Assembly: GCF_003075435.1 (NCBI RefSeq)
Contig: NZ_QCZJ01000006.1
Location: 1 to 64,000 of the forward strand
Direction of reading: 5' to 3'
DNA from: Terrimonas sp.
GTDB lineage: Bacteria; Bacteroidota; Bacteroidia; Chitinophagales; Chitinophagaceae
Length of the DNA stretch: 64,000 nucleotides
Of this stretch, positions 7,396-17,215 are shown one piece after another. The number at the start of each line of letters is the position of its first letter. Positions within the stretch are counted from its first letter, which is position 1. Made by a program: the position numbers and the translations under genes. Under the pieces are notes generated by a model. That model was not told the DNA's origin and searched no databases. It saw only the letters and a program-made list of their open reading frames with translations.

Positions 7396-9933
7396 ATGGA
7401 TACCCGAAGAGAATTCCTTCGTAAGTCAATGCTGCTGTCCGGCGCTGCAGGCCTTTCATCTTTTGTTCCTGAATCTATCCAAAAAGCATTTGCTATTGAT
7501 CCTGCCCCCGGCAGTACATTTATGGATGCGGAGCATATTGTAATAATGATGCAGGAGAACAGGTCTTTTGATCATTGTTTTGGAACGTTGCAGGGCGTAA
7601 GAGGCTTTAATGATCCGAGAGCCATTTTGTTACCGGATAAAAAACCTGTTTGGTTTCAAACCAATGATAAGGGAGAAACTTATGCACCGTTCAGGCTTGA
7701 TATAAAAGATACTAAAGTAACATGGATGGGTGATCTTCCCCACTCCCGGCCAAGCCAGGTAGATGCGCATAACGGGGGGAAGTACGATAAGTGGTTGCAG
7801 GCAAAAAAATCGGGCAATAAAAACTATTCAGATATGCCTTTAACTATGGGGCATTATACAAGAGCTGACCTGCCATTTAATTTTGGCATGGCGGACGCTT
7901 TCACCGTTTGCGATCAGAATTTTTGCTCAGCAATGACGAGCACAACGCCCAACCGCTCTTTTTTCTGGACGGGTAAAATAACCAATATAGAAAACGATAT
8001 TCCCAAAGCTAATATCCGTAATGATAATTACAGCTATGGCAAAATGCAGTGGCAAACATTTCCTGAGCTATTGCAGGAGAACGATATATCGTGGAAGTTT
8101 TATCAGAATGAGATAAGCTGCGGTGGTGGCTTCCAGGGAGAAGAGCGATCATGGCTGGCAAACTTTGGTTGTAACCTGCTGGAATTTTTCGCGGCATACA
8201 ATGTAAAATTTTCTCCCCGATATATTCAAAACTTACAAAAACTTGCCGATGAATTACCCGGTCAAATAACAAAACTGCAGGAAGAAAGTCCTTCAAGCGA
8301 AGATGCCGCTAAAAAAATACAAACTGAAATTGCGAAAAAACAAGAGGTGCTTGGTAATGCCCAGGAAGAATTAAAGAAGTGGAATAAGGCAACATTTGAG
8401 CAGCTGCCTGAAAAGGAAAAAAATCTTTATCGCAATGCCTTTGTTGTAAACGAAGGCGATCCAAACTATCGCAGTATTACACAGCTAAAGTACAGGGATG
8501 GCAATGAGGAAAGAACAGTAACCATACCTGCAGGAGATATACTACATCAATTTCGTAAAGATGTGAATGAAGGAAAACTTCCAACCGTTTCATGGTTTGC
8601 CGGCCCGCAAAACTTTTCTGATCATCCCAGCGCACCCTGGTATGGAGCATGGTATGTTTCTGAAGTACTGGATATACTCACTAAAAATCCGGAGGTATGG
8701 AAGAAAACCATTCTCATTTTAACCTACGATGAAAATGATGGCTACTACGATCATATACCACCGTTCTCCATACCGGATAATAATAAGCCGGGAACCGGCA
8801 AATGCTCTGAAGGCATTGATACGGAAATAGAACATGTAAGACTAGAACATGAATTAAAACACGGTATTCCTGAAAAGCAGGCAAGAGAAGCACCGGTTGG
8901 CTTAGGCTTCAGAGTGCCTATGGTCATTGCATCACCATGGAGCAGGGGCGGTAAGGTATGTTCAGAAGTATTTGATCACACATCCACCCTGCAGTTTCTT
9001 GAAACTTTCATCAATAAAAAATTCAATAAAAATATCCACTTAGATAATATCAGTAAATGGCGGCGTACTATATGTGGAGACCTTACCTCGGCATTCAGCC
9101 CCTTTGATGGTACACCGGTAAACAAAGTTCCTTTTTTGCAGAGAAATGAATTTGTAGAAGATATTTATAATGCTAAGTTTAAGAATGCGCCGGCCAGCTA
9201 TAAAAATATCTCAACCAGTGAAATTGAGCAATCAGTAAAGAAAGCCGATTTATCAGGATTGATGTCATCACAGGAAGAAGGAACAAGAAAAGCCACTCCT
9301 TTATCGTATGAATTATACGCTGATAGCCGGTTAAGCAGTGATAGAAAAAACATAGCAATTAAGCTGACAGCAGGTAACGCAGTTTTCGGAAATCAATCCT
9401 GCGGATCACCATTCAGCATATATGCCCCGGGAGCGTTTACAGATGAAAAAGGTAAAACTGAAAATGGAAAAAACTGGGCGTTTGCAGTTGTAGCAGGCGA
9501 TAGCCTGACATACGAATGGCCGGTTGATGCATTTGAAGCCGGTAAATATCATTTATGCGCTTATGGGCCTAATGGCTTTTTCAGGGAGTTTAAAGGAGAT
9601 AAGAATGACCCTCTTGTTGATATTCTTTGTAAATACGAATCCTCTGCAACAAAAAATATATCCGGCAATATTGAGTTAAAGCTTACAAACAAAAGCGCCC
9701 GGGGATCCTTACACGTTGAGGTTATTGACAATGCATATAAAAACAAAATTGTAAAGCGAGTTATAACAAAATCTACCACAGAAAATGTTGTGCTTAACCT
9801 TGGTAAAAGCAGTGGCTGGTATGACTTTACGGTAAAAGTATCAGGCGCTGGAAATTTTGAAAAAAGATTTGCCGGCCGGGTTGAAACAGGTAAGGAAAAT
9901 ATTACAGATCCTTATATGGGGAGAGTGGTGTGA
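7396..9933 (+). CDS. Phosphocholine-specific phospholipase C, Tat-exported
   Basis: 845 residues, the usual size for the Pseudomonas PlcN/PlcH type. Twin-arginine signal MDTRREFLRKSM at the N-terminus indicates Tat export. The phosphoesterase domain has MMQENRSFDHCFG, the catalytic TSTTPNR segment, WFAGPQNFSDHPSAPWYGAWY, LTYDENDGYYDHIPP and GFRVPMVIASPWSRGG. Two C-terminal beta domains (about 640-845) fit the family's repeated tail domains. A charged helix-rich insertion at about 280-340 looks coiled-coil. It would hydrolyse phosphatidylcholine or sphingomyelin outside the cytoplasm. Single gene with its own terminator. Confidence 0.92.
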   Translation: MDTRREFLRKSMLLSGAAGLSSFVPESIQKAFAIDPAPGSTFMDAEHIVIMMQENRSFDHCFGTLQGVRGFNDPRAILLPDKKPVWFQTNDKGETYAPFRLDIKDTKVTWMGDLPHSRPSQVDAHNGGKYDKWLQAKKSGNKNYSDMPLTMGHYTRADLPFNFGMADAFTVCDQNFCSAMTSTTPNRSFFWTGKITNIENDIPKANIRNDNYSYGKMQWQTFPELLQENDISWKFYQNEISCGGGFQGEERSWLANFGCNLLEFFAAYNVKFSPRYIQNLQKLADELPGQITKLQEESPSSEDAAKKIQTEIAKKQEVLGNAQEELKKWNKATFEQLPEKEKNLYRNAFVVNEGDPNYRSITQLKYRDGNEERTVTIPAGDILHQFRKDVNEGKLPTVSWFAGPQNFSDHPSAPWYGAWYVSEVLDILTKNPEVWKKTILILTYDENDGYYDHIPPFSIPDNNKPGTGKCSEGIDTEIEHVRLEHELKHGIPEKQAREAPVGLGFRVPMVIASPWSRGGKVCSEVFDHTSTLQFLETFINKKFNKNIHLDNISKWRRTICGDLTSAFSPFDGTPVNKVPFLQRNEFVEDIYNAKFKNAPASYKNISTSEIEQSVKKADLSGLMSSQEEGTRKATPLSYELYADSRLSSDRKNIAIKLTAGNAVFGNQSCGSPFSIYAPGAFTDEKGKTENGKNWAFAVVAGDSLTYEWPVDAFEAGKYHLCAYGPNGFFREFKGDKNDPLVDILCKYESSATKNISGNIELKLTNKSARGSLHVEVIDNAYKNKIVKRVITKSTTENVVLNLGKSSGWYDFTVKVSGAGNFEKRFAGRVETGKENITDPYMGRVV

Positions 9934-9997
9934 TGCGTTTCAGCTAACTGCTTTCAACAATCGGCCATTTTACCTGAGATATGAGGTTTAACGGATT

Positions 9998-10028
9998 ATA
10001 GGGAGTTAACAGTACTCCCTATTTTTTT
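9998..10028 (+). terminator. Rho-independent terminator after the phospholipase gene
   Basis: Stem ATAGGGAGT / ACTCCCTAT with a 7-nt loop, followed by a run of T (10022-10028). It lies 65 bp after the phospholipase stop. Confidence 0.85.
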
Positions 10029-10109
10029 GTCACGATTATTTTCTTCATCGGGGCTTTTCTCCCGAAAATCGAAGCATTATTCACCTTTACCGAAATAAGT
10101 TTTAAAGCT

Positions 10110-10468
10110 GCTGTTTCCTTTACATCTTTGTATTGTCAAACAGCGATACAGCAGCCACATCCTCTGAAAACCGGAAACCGTTAGAAAAGCACAATCCATC
10201 CAAATCCTGAGAAAGCCACCGAGATAAATCCGGATCCTCTGAAACTCAAATCCACTCCTAAGCAATTACCATATATCACTCCAATGCTTAAAAACCAATC
10301 CATCATCCTTAAAAAGCAGTAAACCAATACCTGGAAGCACCACTCCAAATTCTGAACAACCAACCCGTTAGAACCGGAAATCATCAGCTCCCTTATTAAC
10401 CGTAAGACATCTAACCTCTGAGATTTCAAAAATATTAAAGCCATGTCGATTATGACGTGGCTTTTTTA
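10110..10468 (+). ncRNA. Possible non-coding transcript, C-rich on the + strand
   Basis: A promoter-like ATCTTTG (about 10129) precedes about 330 nt of C-rich, stop-containing sequence that ends in the terminator at 10438-10468. CCTCTGAAA occurs twice, and CCGTTAGAA and CCGGAAA each occur twice, with the last two in swapped order at the two ends. That suggests internal duplication or structure. I recognise no known RNA family. Minus-strand frames of 87 and 62 codons cover it, but they overlap each other and look low-complexity. Confidence 0.3.
10438..10468 (+). terminator. Terminator hairpin
   Basis: A 10-bp stem, AAGCCATGTC pairing with GACGTGGCTT with one G-T pair, and a 6-nt loop. A run of six T follows on the + strand. 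The opposite strand also has a T-rich flank, so it may work both ways. Confidence 0.75.
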
Positions 10469-10469
10469 A

Positions 10470-10659
10470 ATTCACTATTCAATGTCATTTCCTTAAGAAA
10501 GAGTATTCCAATTTTCCGAATGTAGGTACTACTGCTATTTATGGCAGATGCCTCGTGCCTTATAATGACATCATTACGGATGAATTGAAAAACAGGTTTC
10601 CTGCGTTGCGCCGTGTGTATAATGATTTAGCATTACAACAAATACTTTTTATAGAATAG
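10470..10659 (+). pseudogene. C-terminal coding remnant of unknown gene
   Basis: An open frame without a start, ending at TAG 10657-10659, reads like protein: SNFPNVGTTAIYGRCLVPYN, then ITDELKNRFPALRRVYNDLA. The dispersed word GGCAGATGCCTCGTGCCT lies inside it. I cannot name the parent gene. This could also be a chance frame. Confidence 0.3.
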
Positions 10660-11139
10660 CACACGGAATACACGGATGATACTGATAAACACCGATATAT
10701 TCCGTAAATATCCGCCATATCCGTTTTATCCGTGTTCCATTCTGCGTATCGGGCATGCCCGAAGTTATTTTTAAATAACCCCTGATATATTTCCTGCCAC
10801 GAATTTCGGTGTCTGCCCGGCGGGAATGGGTTTGTTACACAAAGAGCCACGAAGGATACACAAAGTTACACAGAGTGTTTTATTATTCTTTGTGGCTCTT
10901 TGTGTAGCCTTCGTGTACCTCTGTGAAATAACCAGTGAATATTGCAACCGGTAAGCCGGGAACTTGTAAGCTGTAACCGGCATCCTGCCGCATAGCGGCC
11001 AACTGTTTGTAGAAAGAAAGCAAATGTCATCCTTATATTTTTCCTGATTCAGGTTTGGTACTCGGCATGACAGTTCGCGGTGGCGGCGTGACGCGTTCAA
11101 ATCTTACCACTCCTCCTTCCTTCCTCCCTCTACCGTTCC

Positions 11140-14100
11140 CTATCTCTTTTCATACGCCGGCACCTTAGGTGGAGTATAGCCTTTCGTTTTCATCAGGTTC
11201 TTTATTTCCGTTATGGCACGTTCCAGTTGCGGATCAATGCCCTTAGCCATTGCCGTCAGGTCTTCCGGCACTTCAATATCAGGGTCAACGCCATGCCCTT
11301 CTTTAAACCAGGTGCCATCAACATTATACATACGGAAAGTAGGAACAGTTATTCCTCCTCCGTCAATCAGGTCCGGGCAGCCGCTGATGCCAATTAAGCC
11401 TCCCCATGTTCTTGTGCCTATCAATGGGCCTAATCCTCTTTTCCTGAAAAAGTCAGGAAAAGCATCACCGCCGGATCCGCTCCACCCGTTCATCAGCATT
11501 ACCTTGGGTCCAAAGTTGGATTGCGGTGGCCAGGGCCAATCTTTTCCATCACGTATCGCCCAATACGCAACCGGCGGGCGATCCAGCATTTCAATAAAAC
11601 GATCAGGTATCTGCCCGCCATCATTAAAGCGTTCATCAATAATCAATGCCTTCTTATCTGTTTGTGCATTCAGTTGACGCAACAGCTCTGTCTGTCCGTC
11701 AATGCCTGTGCTTGGCACGTAAATATAACCTACCTCTCCATTAGAGGCTTCTTCTACATGCTTGCGCATACCTTCAATCCATGCAAGATTGCGAAGGCGG
11801 TATTCATCATCCATCGTTTTTACCACGGCTGTTCTTGCACCTGTAAAAGATGCCGTGCTATTGTAGGTAAGCTCAATGGTTTTATTAGCTAATCCAATAA
11901 AAGCAAGGTAGGGCTCCTGCGCTGTGGTAAGCGGCACCCCATTTACTGCCAGTATATAATCGCCTTCTTTTATTTTTATACCTGATTCGGCTAACGGTGA
12001 GCGCTCTTCTGCATCCCATGAGGCGGGTTTCAGGATTTTTTTGATCCTGTAATATTTTCCATCAGCCTGCCAGTCAACACCAAGATACCCGCAGGATTCT
12101 CTTTTCTCCGTTTCACCGTCGCCGCCTCCATGATAGGTGTGGGAGGCATTTAACTCGCCAATCATCTCACCAAGAATAAAATCAACATCTTCTCTTGTTA
12201 AAGCGTCATTCAGCATTTTCATATACCTTTCCTTTACAAGATTCCAGTCAATCCCGTGCATGTTGGGGTCATAGAAATAATCTCTTTCCAAACGCCATGC
12301 GTCAGTAAATAGCTGTTTCCACTCCTGCATCGGATCAACAGTCATCATCATTTCTGCCACGCGAAGAGGTTTTTCAAATTTTTGATTTTCCTCTGGTTTA
12401 ATTACCGCATAGGCGCCGGCCCGCGATACCAGCATTTTTTGTTTGTCGGCAGAAAACCAGTAGTTACCAGCTCCGTCAAGTATGGTTTTTTCGTCGCGCT
12501 TTTCAATATCATAAAATTTTACAGAGGGTTGTCCTTCCGGGGCGCCGGTATTATTGTATCGCACATAAATCACCTTGCCTTTAACCGTACTTATATTACC
12601 AAGGTTGCCGGATGAAGGTGGAAGAATAACCAGCCTTTGCTCAATATTGTCAAAATCAATATCAACCGGTTTATCTTTTTCTTTTTTATCTTCTGTTGAT
12701 GGTTTGCTGTCTTTCCCCTTTTTCCTGTCGTCTTTTGCCGGCGCTTTTTCTGTTTTCTCTTCATCTGCTTTAAGTGACACGGTATCGTTTTTGGCGGCAA
12801 GAACAGAGGGCGTGTCTGCTTTTAATGCAATAGCAGCGAGCTGTGTGGAATTAGCGTAAATAAATGAATTGTCGAAGTCGCCGTAATAGGGCAGGAATTT
12901 TTGCGAGGTAAACAGGAATAAATATTTTCCTTCTGTATCAAAAGTTGGTTTGGTACAATTATAATAGCCGCTGGTTACCTGGTATTTTGTTTTATTTTTT
13001 GTATCATAAATGAATACAGCGTTGTGCCAGTTTTCCAGGTCCCTGCTATAGGCAAGCCACCTGCTGTCTGGTGACCAGCTGAACGAAAAGTTTTCCTGTT
13101 CTCCATAACTATACCGCATTGCCGCATCTGCATCGTAGGTTTGATTTGCAGCAATATCATATACTTTTATTTTATTCGCTTTATCTAAGTAGGCGAGCTT
13201 TTTACTATCGGGACTCCAGAATAAATGATAGCGGAAGCCTGCGCCGTAGCTGGTTAATTTTTTTGCACTACTTTCTTTACCGGCTTCCATCAACCACAAT
13301 TCATACTCTCCGCTTTGATCGCTCCAGTATGCAATACTTTTACCATCAGGGCTCCAGGATGGATAACGTTCTGCAACACCGGTACTCATCGTCAGATTTT
13401 TAACAAACCCATCTTCTGCAGGCAGAGAGAAAATTTCTCCTCTTGCTTCAGCCAGCACACGGTTACCATCTGGGCTGATGTTTACATGCTGGATGTATTT
13501 ATCCGCTTTTTCCAGTCGTGGCTTCAGTGCCGTTCTATCCATTACCACATTTATATTGATGGGCTTATATTGAAGCGTACTTAAAGAAAAGAGATATAAT
13601 TTACCTGCCTGTTCAAACACAATATCATCCGGACCCATAGAAGGGTAATGCGCATCGTAATCCGTAAATTTTGTTAGCTGCTCAAATGATTTTTTGCTGA
13701 TATCGTATCTCCATAAATTCATGCGCTGCTCAGGCCCGCGATCTGTGAGGAAATAAATAAAGCTGCCGTGCCACATTGGAAATTCATCTGCTCCATCGCT
13801 GTTAGCAGAAATATTTTCTGATGCCAGCGTTTCAAAATTAAAAATATGTATGTCTGCATTCCATCCGCCGCGATAGCGTTTCCAGTTGCGCCCAACCTGT
13901 GAGCGGAAGTTCAGCGCCATCTGTTTGCCATCAGGCGAATAAGCGCCATACTCCGCGTATGCCAATGGCAGTTTTACGGCGGCCCCGCCTGAGGCAGGCA
14001 CTGTATAGAATTGATTGAAACGGTATTTGCCACTTTCCCTTATTGAAGCAAACAGTACGTTTTTGCCGTCATTTGTCCAGTCAACTATCCTGTCGTTGCC

Positions 14101-14418
14101 GCTATACGAAGTAATGCGCTGTGGCACGCCGCCGGATACAGGGATTGTATATACATCCCTGTTGCCATCGTAATTACCGGTAAACGCAATGACAGACCCG
14201 TCAGGCGAAAATTTCGGGTATATCTCCACGCCGGCAGGAGAGCTCAACCTTACTGCATTGCCGCCATCTTTTGACGCAACCCATAAGTCATTGGCATAAG
14301 AAAAAACGATTTGTGTTTTGGAAACATCCGGGAAACGAAATAATCCCGCATCTGTTTGTGCATTCGCGTTACTTACATACATTCCTGTAAAAAGCAGGTA
14401 AAAGCAAAGCTTTTTCAT
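11140..14418 (-). CDS. Tricorn-like S41 family protease with beta-propeller and PDZ domain
   Basis: About 1092 residues with a cleavable signal (MKKLCFYLLF...NANA), so periplasmic. Residues about 25-540 are two TolB/tricorn-like beta-propellers with repeated FSPDG, WSPDGKSIAY and SPDSRWLAY motifs. A lysine-rich linker follows (about 565-600), then the C1 region, a PDZ domain (GYLGVDWQADG) and the S41 core with GWSGSGGDAFPDFF and GTRTWGGLIGI. It probably degrades peptides released by larger proteases. Start at MKKL (14418), 10 codons inside the longest frame, because the signal begins there. Confidence 0.9.
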   Translation of the reverse strand: MKKLCFYLLFTGMYVSNANAQTDAGLFRFPDVSKTQIVFSYANDLWVASKDGGNAVRLSSPAGVEIYPKFSPDGSVIAFTGNYDGNRDVYTIPVSGGVPQRITSYSGNDRIVDWTNDGKNVLFASIRESGKYRFNQFYTVPASGGAAVKLPLAYAEYGAYSPDGKQMALNFRSQVGRNWKRYRGGWNADIHIFNFETLASENISANSDGADEFPMWHGSFIYFLTDRGPEQRMNLWRYDISKKSFEQLTKFTDYDAHYPSMGPDDIVFEQAGKLYLFSLSTLQYKPININVVMDRTALKPRLEKADKYIQHVNISPDGNRVLAEARGEIFSLPAEDGFVKNLTMSTGVAERYPSWSPDGKSIAYWSDQSGEYELWLMEAGKESSAKKLTSYGAGFRYHLFWSPDSKKLAYLDKANKIKVYDIAANQTYDADAAMRYSYGEQENFSFSWSPDSRWLAYSRDLENWHNAVFIYDTKNKTKYQVTSGYYNCTKPTFDTEGKYLFLFTSQKFLPYYGDFDNSFIYANSTQLAAIALKADTPSVLAAKNDTVSLKADEEKTEKAPAKDDRKKGKDSKPSTEDKKEKDKPVDIDFDNIEQRLVILPPSSGNLGNISTVKGKVIYVRYNNTGAPEGQPSVKFYDIEKRDEKTILDGAGNYWFSADKQKMLVSRAGAYAVIKPEENQKFEKPLRVAEMMMTVDPMQEWKQLFTDAWRLERDYFYDPNMHGIDWNLVKERYMKMLNDALTREDVDFILGEMIGELNASHTYHGGGDGETEKRESCGYLGVDWQADGKYYRIKKILKPASWDAEERSPLAESGIKIKEGDYILAVNGVPLTTAQEPYLAFIGLANKTIELTYNSTASFTGARTAVVKTMDDEYRLRNLAWIEGMRKHVEEASNGEVGYIYVPSTGIDGQTELLRQLNAQTDKKALIIDERFNDGGQIPDRFIEMLDRPPVAYWAIRDGKDWPWPPQSNFGPKVMLMNGWSGSGGDAFPDFFRKRGLGPLIGTRTWGGLIGISGCPDLIDGGGITVPTFRMYNVDGTWFKEGHGVDPDIEVPEDLTAMAKGIDPQLERAITEIKNLMKTKGYTPPKVPAYEKR

Positions 14419-14643
14419 GTGTCTGTTTTTAATTGATTTGTTTACCACATGGAATTCGCCAATCAGCCCTTATTTTTATTGGCTGCACTATGGCTCATTT
14501 CATGTGTTTCTTTGTATTGGAAATAATTCACAAAAAGCAGGGCAAGGTAATTGCGTAAAATATTGGACGATTGTTATAATACAGGAAGGTAGATAAAACA
14601 GGATAAACGGATGGGCATTGGTTTAGGGTTACAGGATGCCTGA

Positions 14644-15753
14644 TCAATACCAGCCTCTCTTTCTAAAAATATACAGCATTATCAATGGTATAAATAACAT
14701 ACCGGCTACGGAAATATAAAACCCCCATTTGTTATGCAACAGGGGAATAGCTTCAAAGTTCATTCCGAAAATACCACCAATAACAGTTGCCGGTGCCATT
14801 AAACAGGTTACGATCGCCATCACCTTCATTACTTCATTCATGCGCAGGTTTACATTATTGATATAAATATCCTGCATGCTCATCATCATATCGCGGTAGT
14901 TCTCGGTAAAATCGTAAGCCTGTACAATATGATCGTATACGTCTTTGAAATATTTTGTAGTTCTGTCTTCGAGCAGGTCACTTTCGCTGCGGATGAAACC
15001 GTTCACCAGTTCGCGAACAGGCGCGATATTTCTTTTGAGAACGATCAACTCTTTACGCAGTTGATTGATCCTTGCCAGTGAGCGGGTATTGCTGCGGCGG
15101 ATGACTTCTTCTTCCAGTAATTCAATTTCTTCTCCCAGCTTTTCCATCACAACAAAATAGTTGTCAACTATCATATCGAGCATGGTATAGCAAAGATAAT
15201 CCGCACCGCGCTGCCGTATTTTGCTGGCAGAGAGTTTAAGCTTTGAGCGCAGGAGATCAAACACATCCCTTGAGCTGTCTTCCTGAAAAGAAATGACAAA
15301 GTCATTGCCAAGCGCAATGCTGATCTGTTCTGTTTCAACTGTTTTTGTTGCATCATTAAAATAGAGCATATTCAGCAGGCAAAAAAGAACGCCTTCAACA
15401 TCATCCATTTTAGGACGCTGCCCTATACTAAGAATATCTTCAATAAGCAGTTGGTGAATGCCAAATTGTGTACATACATTTTCAACGTCTGACTTACGCA
15501 AACCATCAATATTGATCCACGTAATATGCCCGTTATTTTTAAAGCCGGAGCAATCATTGATATGCTCCAGCTTTATTTCATTTACAATATTGGCATCGTA
15601 GTCAAAAACATAAATTTTTACATCCTTCGCCTCCTCCCTTTGAGGGAGAATGGTAGGATTTACCTTGAATAATTCCCGCGTACGCTGCGTACCAAATAAT
15701 GCGGCCAAAGGCTGAGCCAGCGGTATATATCGCAGGTATTTATTTTTTATCAT
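14644..15753 (-). CDS. corA: CorA family magnesium/cobalt transporter
   Basis: 369 residues. A large cytoplasmic alpha/beta domain is followed by two C-terminal transmembrane helices. The selectivity motif GMN is at residues 330-332 (GGIFGMNFEAIP), and the second helix (FYISVAGMLFIPLIMLYIF) ends in a basic tail. It is a homopentameric inner-membrane divalent cation channel. It lies 28 bp downstream of the ferritin gene on the same strand, so the two may be cotranscribed. Confidence 0.93.
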   Translation of the reverse strand: MIKNKYLRYIPLAQPLAALFGTQRTRELFKVNPTILPQREEAKDVKIYVFDYDANIVNEIKLEHINDCSGFKNNGHITWINIDGLRKSDVENVCTQFGIHQLLIEDILSIGQRPKMDDVEGVLFCLLNMLYFNDATKTVETEQISIALGNDFVISFQEDSSRDVFDLLRSKLKLSASKIRQRGADYLCYTMLDMIVDNYFVVMEKLGEEIELLEEEVIRRSNTRSLARINQLRKELIVLKRNIAPVRELVNGFIRSESDLLEDRTTKYFKDVYDHIVQAYDFTENYRDMMMSMQDIYINNVNLRMNEVMKVMAIVTCLMAPATVIGGIFGMNFEAIPLLHNKWGFYISVAGMLFIPLIMLYIFRKRGWY

Positions 15754-15781
15754 CGGGGGAATTAATTATGGCGTTACATCA

Positions 15782-16297
15782 TTATTTACCTTTGCCTGCG
15801 CTTACAGCAGCTTCAAGTGTAAGGATATCCCTGTCGAATAAATAGAATCCGCCTTTGTCATCGCCGATCAGTTTTAATTTATCTATTACCCTTCTTGCCA
15901 ACGCTTCTTCTTCAATCTGTTCGCTTACATACCACTGTAAAAAGTTATGTGTGGTATAGTCTTTTTCTTTCAGGCAAATGTCTACCAGCTTATTGATTTC
16001 TTCACTTACGTGAATTTCATGGTTCAACACTTGTTCAAATAAAGGTCTTACGCCTTTATATTTCATGGAAGGTTGTTCCAGTTTTGGAATTACGCCGTGT
16101 CCGCCACGCTCATTGATAAACTTTACGAGCTTCAGCATGTGTATGCGCTCTTCATCAGAGTGTTTATATAAAAAATCAGAAACACCGTTATATCCTTCCA
16201 CTTCAGCCCAACTTGCCATTGCAAGATAAATCTGTGATGATTCCGCTTCCAGTTGTACCTGCTGGTTAAGTGCCTTTTCAATTTTTGGAGATATCAT
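15782..16297 (-). CDS. ftnA: Non-haem ferritin
   Basis: 171 residues, the usual length. Four-helix ferritin with ferroxidase-site residues in QLEAESSQIYLAMASWAE (Glu17, Tyr24 region), the EERIHM segment (Glu and His) and EQIEEEALARRVIDKL. It stores iron as a 24-mer in the cytoplasm. It is divergent from the Nfu-type Fe-S gene and precedes corA by 28 bp, which makes a small metal-related group. Confidence 0.93.
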   Translation of the reverse strand: MISPKIEKALNQQVQLEAESSQIYLAMASWAEVEGYNGVSDFLYKHSDEERIHMLKLVKFINERGGHGVIPKLEQPSMKYKGVRPLFEQVLNHEIHVSEEINKLVDICLKEKDYTTHNFLQWYVSEQIEEEALARRVIDKLKLIGDDKGGFYLFDRDILTLEAAVSAGKGK

Positions 16298-16499
16298 ATT
16301 TGTGAGATTTTGTTGTGAACAATATTTAATATACAGAAAGATAAAAATTATTTCCGGAAACCCGAAAGTACATAATCAGGATTTGTTTACCTAATCTCCT
16401 GTTTTGCAACCTGTTGCTAATATTACCCGGATATAACATTTTTAGGGTCGTGTAACCACTTAAAATAATAAACCATCAACCTCAAACTGAATTATTGTT

Positions 16500-16507
16500 T
16501 ATCTTTG
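16500..16507 (+). promoter_or_regulatory. Bacteroidota-type -7 element for the Nfu gene
   Basis: TATCTTTG matches the TAnnTTTG consensus and is 22 bp upstream of the ATG at 16530. Confidence 0.55.
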
Positions 16508-16529
16508 TACACTTAAAATTCAGCAGTGT

Positions 16530-17126
16530 ATGATCAGGACAGGCAACCCGGTAATAAGCATATATACCGAAATGACTCCCAACCCGGAAACGATGAAATT
16601 TGTGGCAAACAAATTATTATACCCGGGTAAGAGCATTGACTTCCCGGAGGTGGATTCGGCAAAACCTTCACCACTTGCACAGGAGCTTTTCGGATTTCCT
16701 TTTATTAAAGCGGTTTTTATAGCCAGTAATTTTGTAACACTTACCAAAACCGGCGAAACCGACTGGCAGGATGTGATTCCCAATATCAGGCAGTTTTTAA
16801 AAGAATACCTGGAAGAAGGGAAAACGGTTATTAATGAAGATGAGGTTGTGGTGCTGAAATCTGAACCATCCAACGCTGTGAGCGCAGATGATGACGATGT
16901 GGTAAAGCGCATTAAAGAAATACTGGACAATTACGTGAAACCCGCGGTGGAAATGGATGGCGGCGCTATACAATTCAGAAGTTACAATGAGGGCGTGGTA
17001 AACCTGATGCTGCAGGGCTCATGCTCCGGTTGTCCTTCATCTATGATCACTTTGAAAAGTGGCATTGAAGGCATGATGAAGCGAATGATACCTGAGGTAA
17101 GAGAAGTGGTGGCTGAAGCGGAATAA
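16530..17126 (+). CDS. NifU-like Fe-S cluster scaffold/carrier (Nfu)
   Basis: 198 residues. An N-terminal Nfu domain (TEMTPNPETMKFVANKLL, FGFPFIKAVFIASNFVTLTK) is followed by an acidic linker and a C-terminal NifU domain. The NifU domain has MDGGAIQF and the cluster-binding CSGCPSS. It receives 4Fe-4S clusters and delivers them to target enzymes in the cytoplasm. Start is ATG 16530. A strong terminator follows the stop by 26 bp. The neighbouring ferritin supports a role in iron handling. Confidence 0.92.
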   Translation: MIRTGNPVISIYTEMTPNPETMKFVANKLLYPGKSIDFPEVDSAKPSPLAQELFGFPFIKAVFIASNFVTLTKTGETDWQDVIPNIRQFLKEYLEEGKTVINEDEVVVLKSEPSNAVSADDDDVVKRIKEILDNYVKPAVEMDGGAIQFRSYNEGVVNLMLQGSCSGCPSSMITLKSGIEGMMKRMIPEVREVVAEAE

Positions 17127-17152
17127 TCTTAAAATCATTTAAAATAAAAATT

Positions 17153-17187
17153 AAAAGGTGCTGCTATTGAGCGCCTTTTCTTTTTTG
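17153..17187 (+). terminator. Terminator after the Nfu gene
   Basis: A 9-bp stem AAAAGGTGC / GCGCCTTTT with one T-G pair and a 9-nt loop, followed by CTTTTTT. Confidence 0.85.
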
Positions 17188-17215
17188 CCTATATTCACCC
17201 ATTCACTTTTCGCCA

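Larger units (their letters stand above)
10029..11139. other. 1.1 kb gene-poor region with repeats
   Basis: No intact gene supported. From left to right it holds a C-rich stretch ending in a terminator (see 10110-10468), a coding-like remnant (10470-10659) and two imperfect hairpin repeats. One, at about 10655-10760, has CACGGATGA-like and ATCCGTGTTCC-like arms. The other, at about 10840-10930, pairs CAAAGAGCCACGAAGG with CCTTCGTG and GGCTCTTTGTG. Short matches to the 21281 repeat lie at 10541-10557 and near 11063. Confidence 0.6.

Noticed and set aside
10077-10444. Two overlapping minus-strand ORFs of 62 and 87 codons in the gene-poor gap
   Set aside because: They overlap each other in different frames, have biased Leu/Gly/Phe-rich composition from G/T-rich DNA and show no protein-like motif. 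The terminator orientation favours a + strand non-coding transcript.
11213-13584. Several long + strand ORFs opposite the tricorn-like gene
   Set aside because: They are shadow frames of a strongly supported 1092-residue protein and have no motifs of their own.
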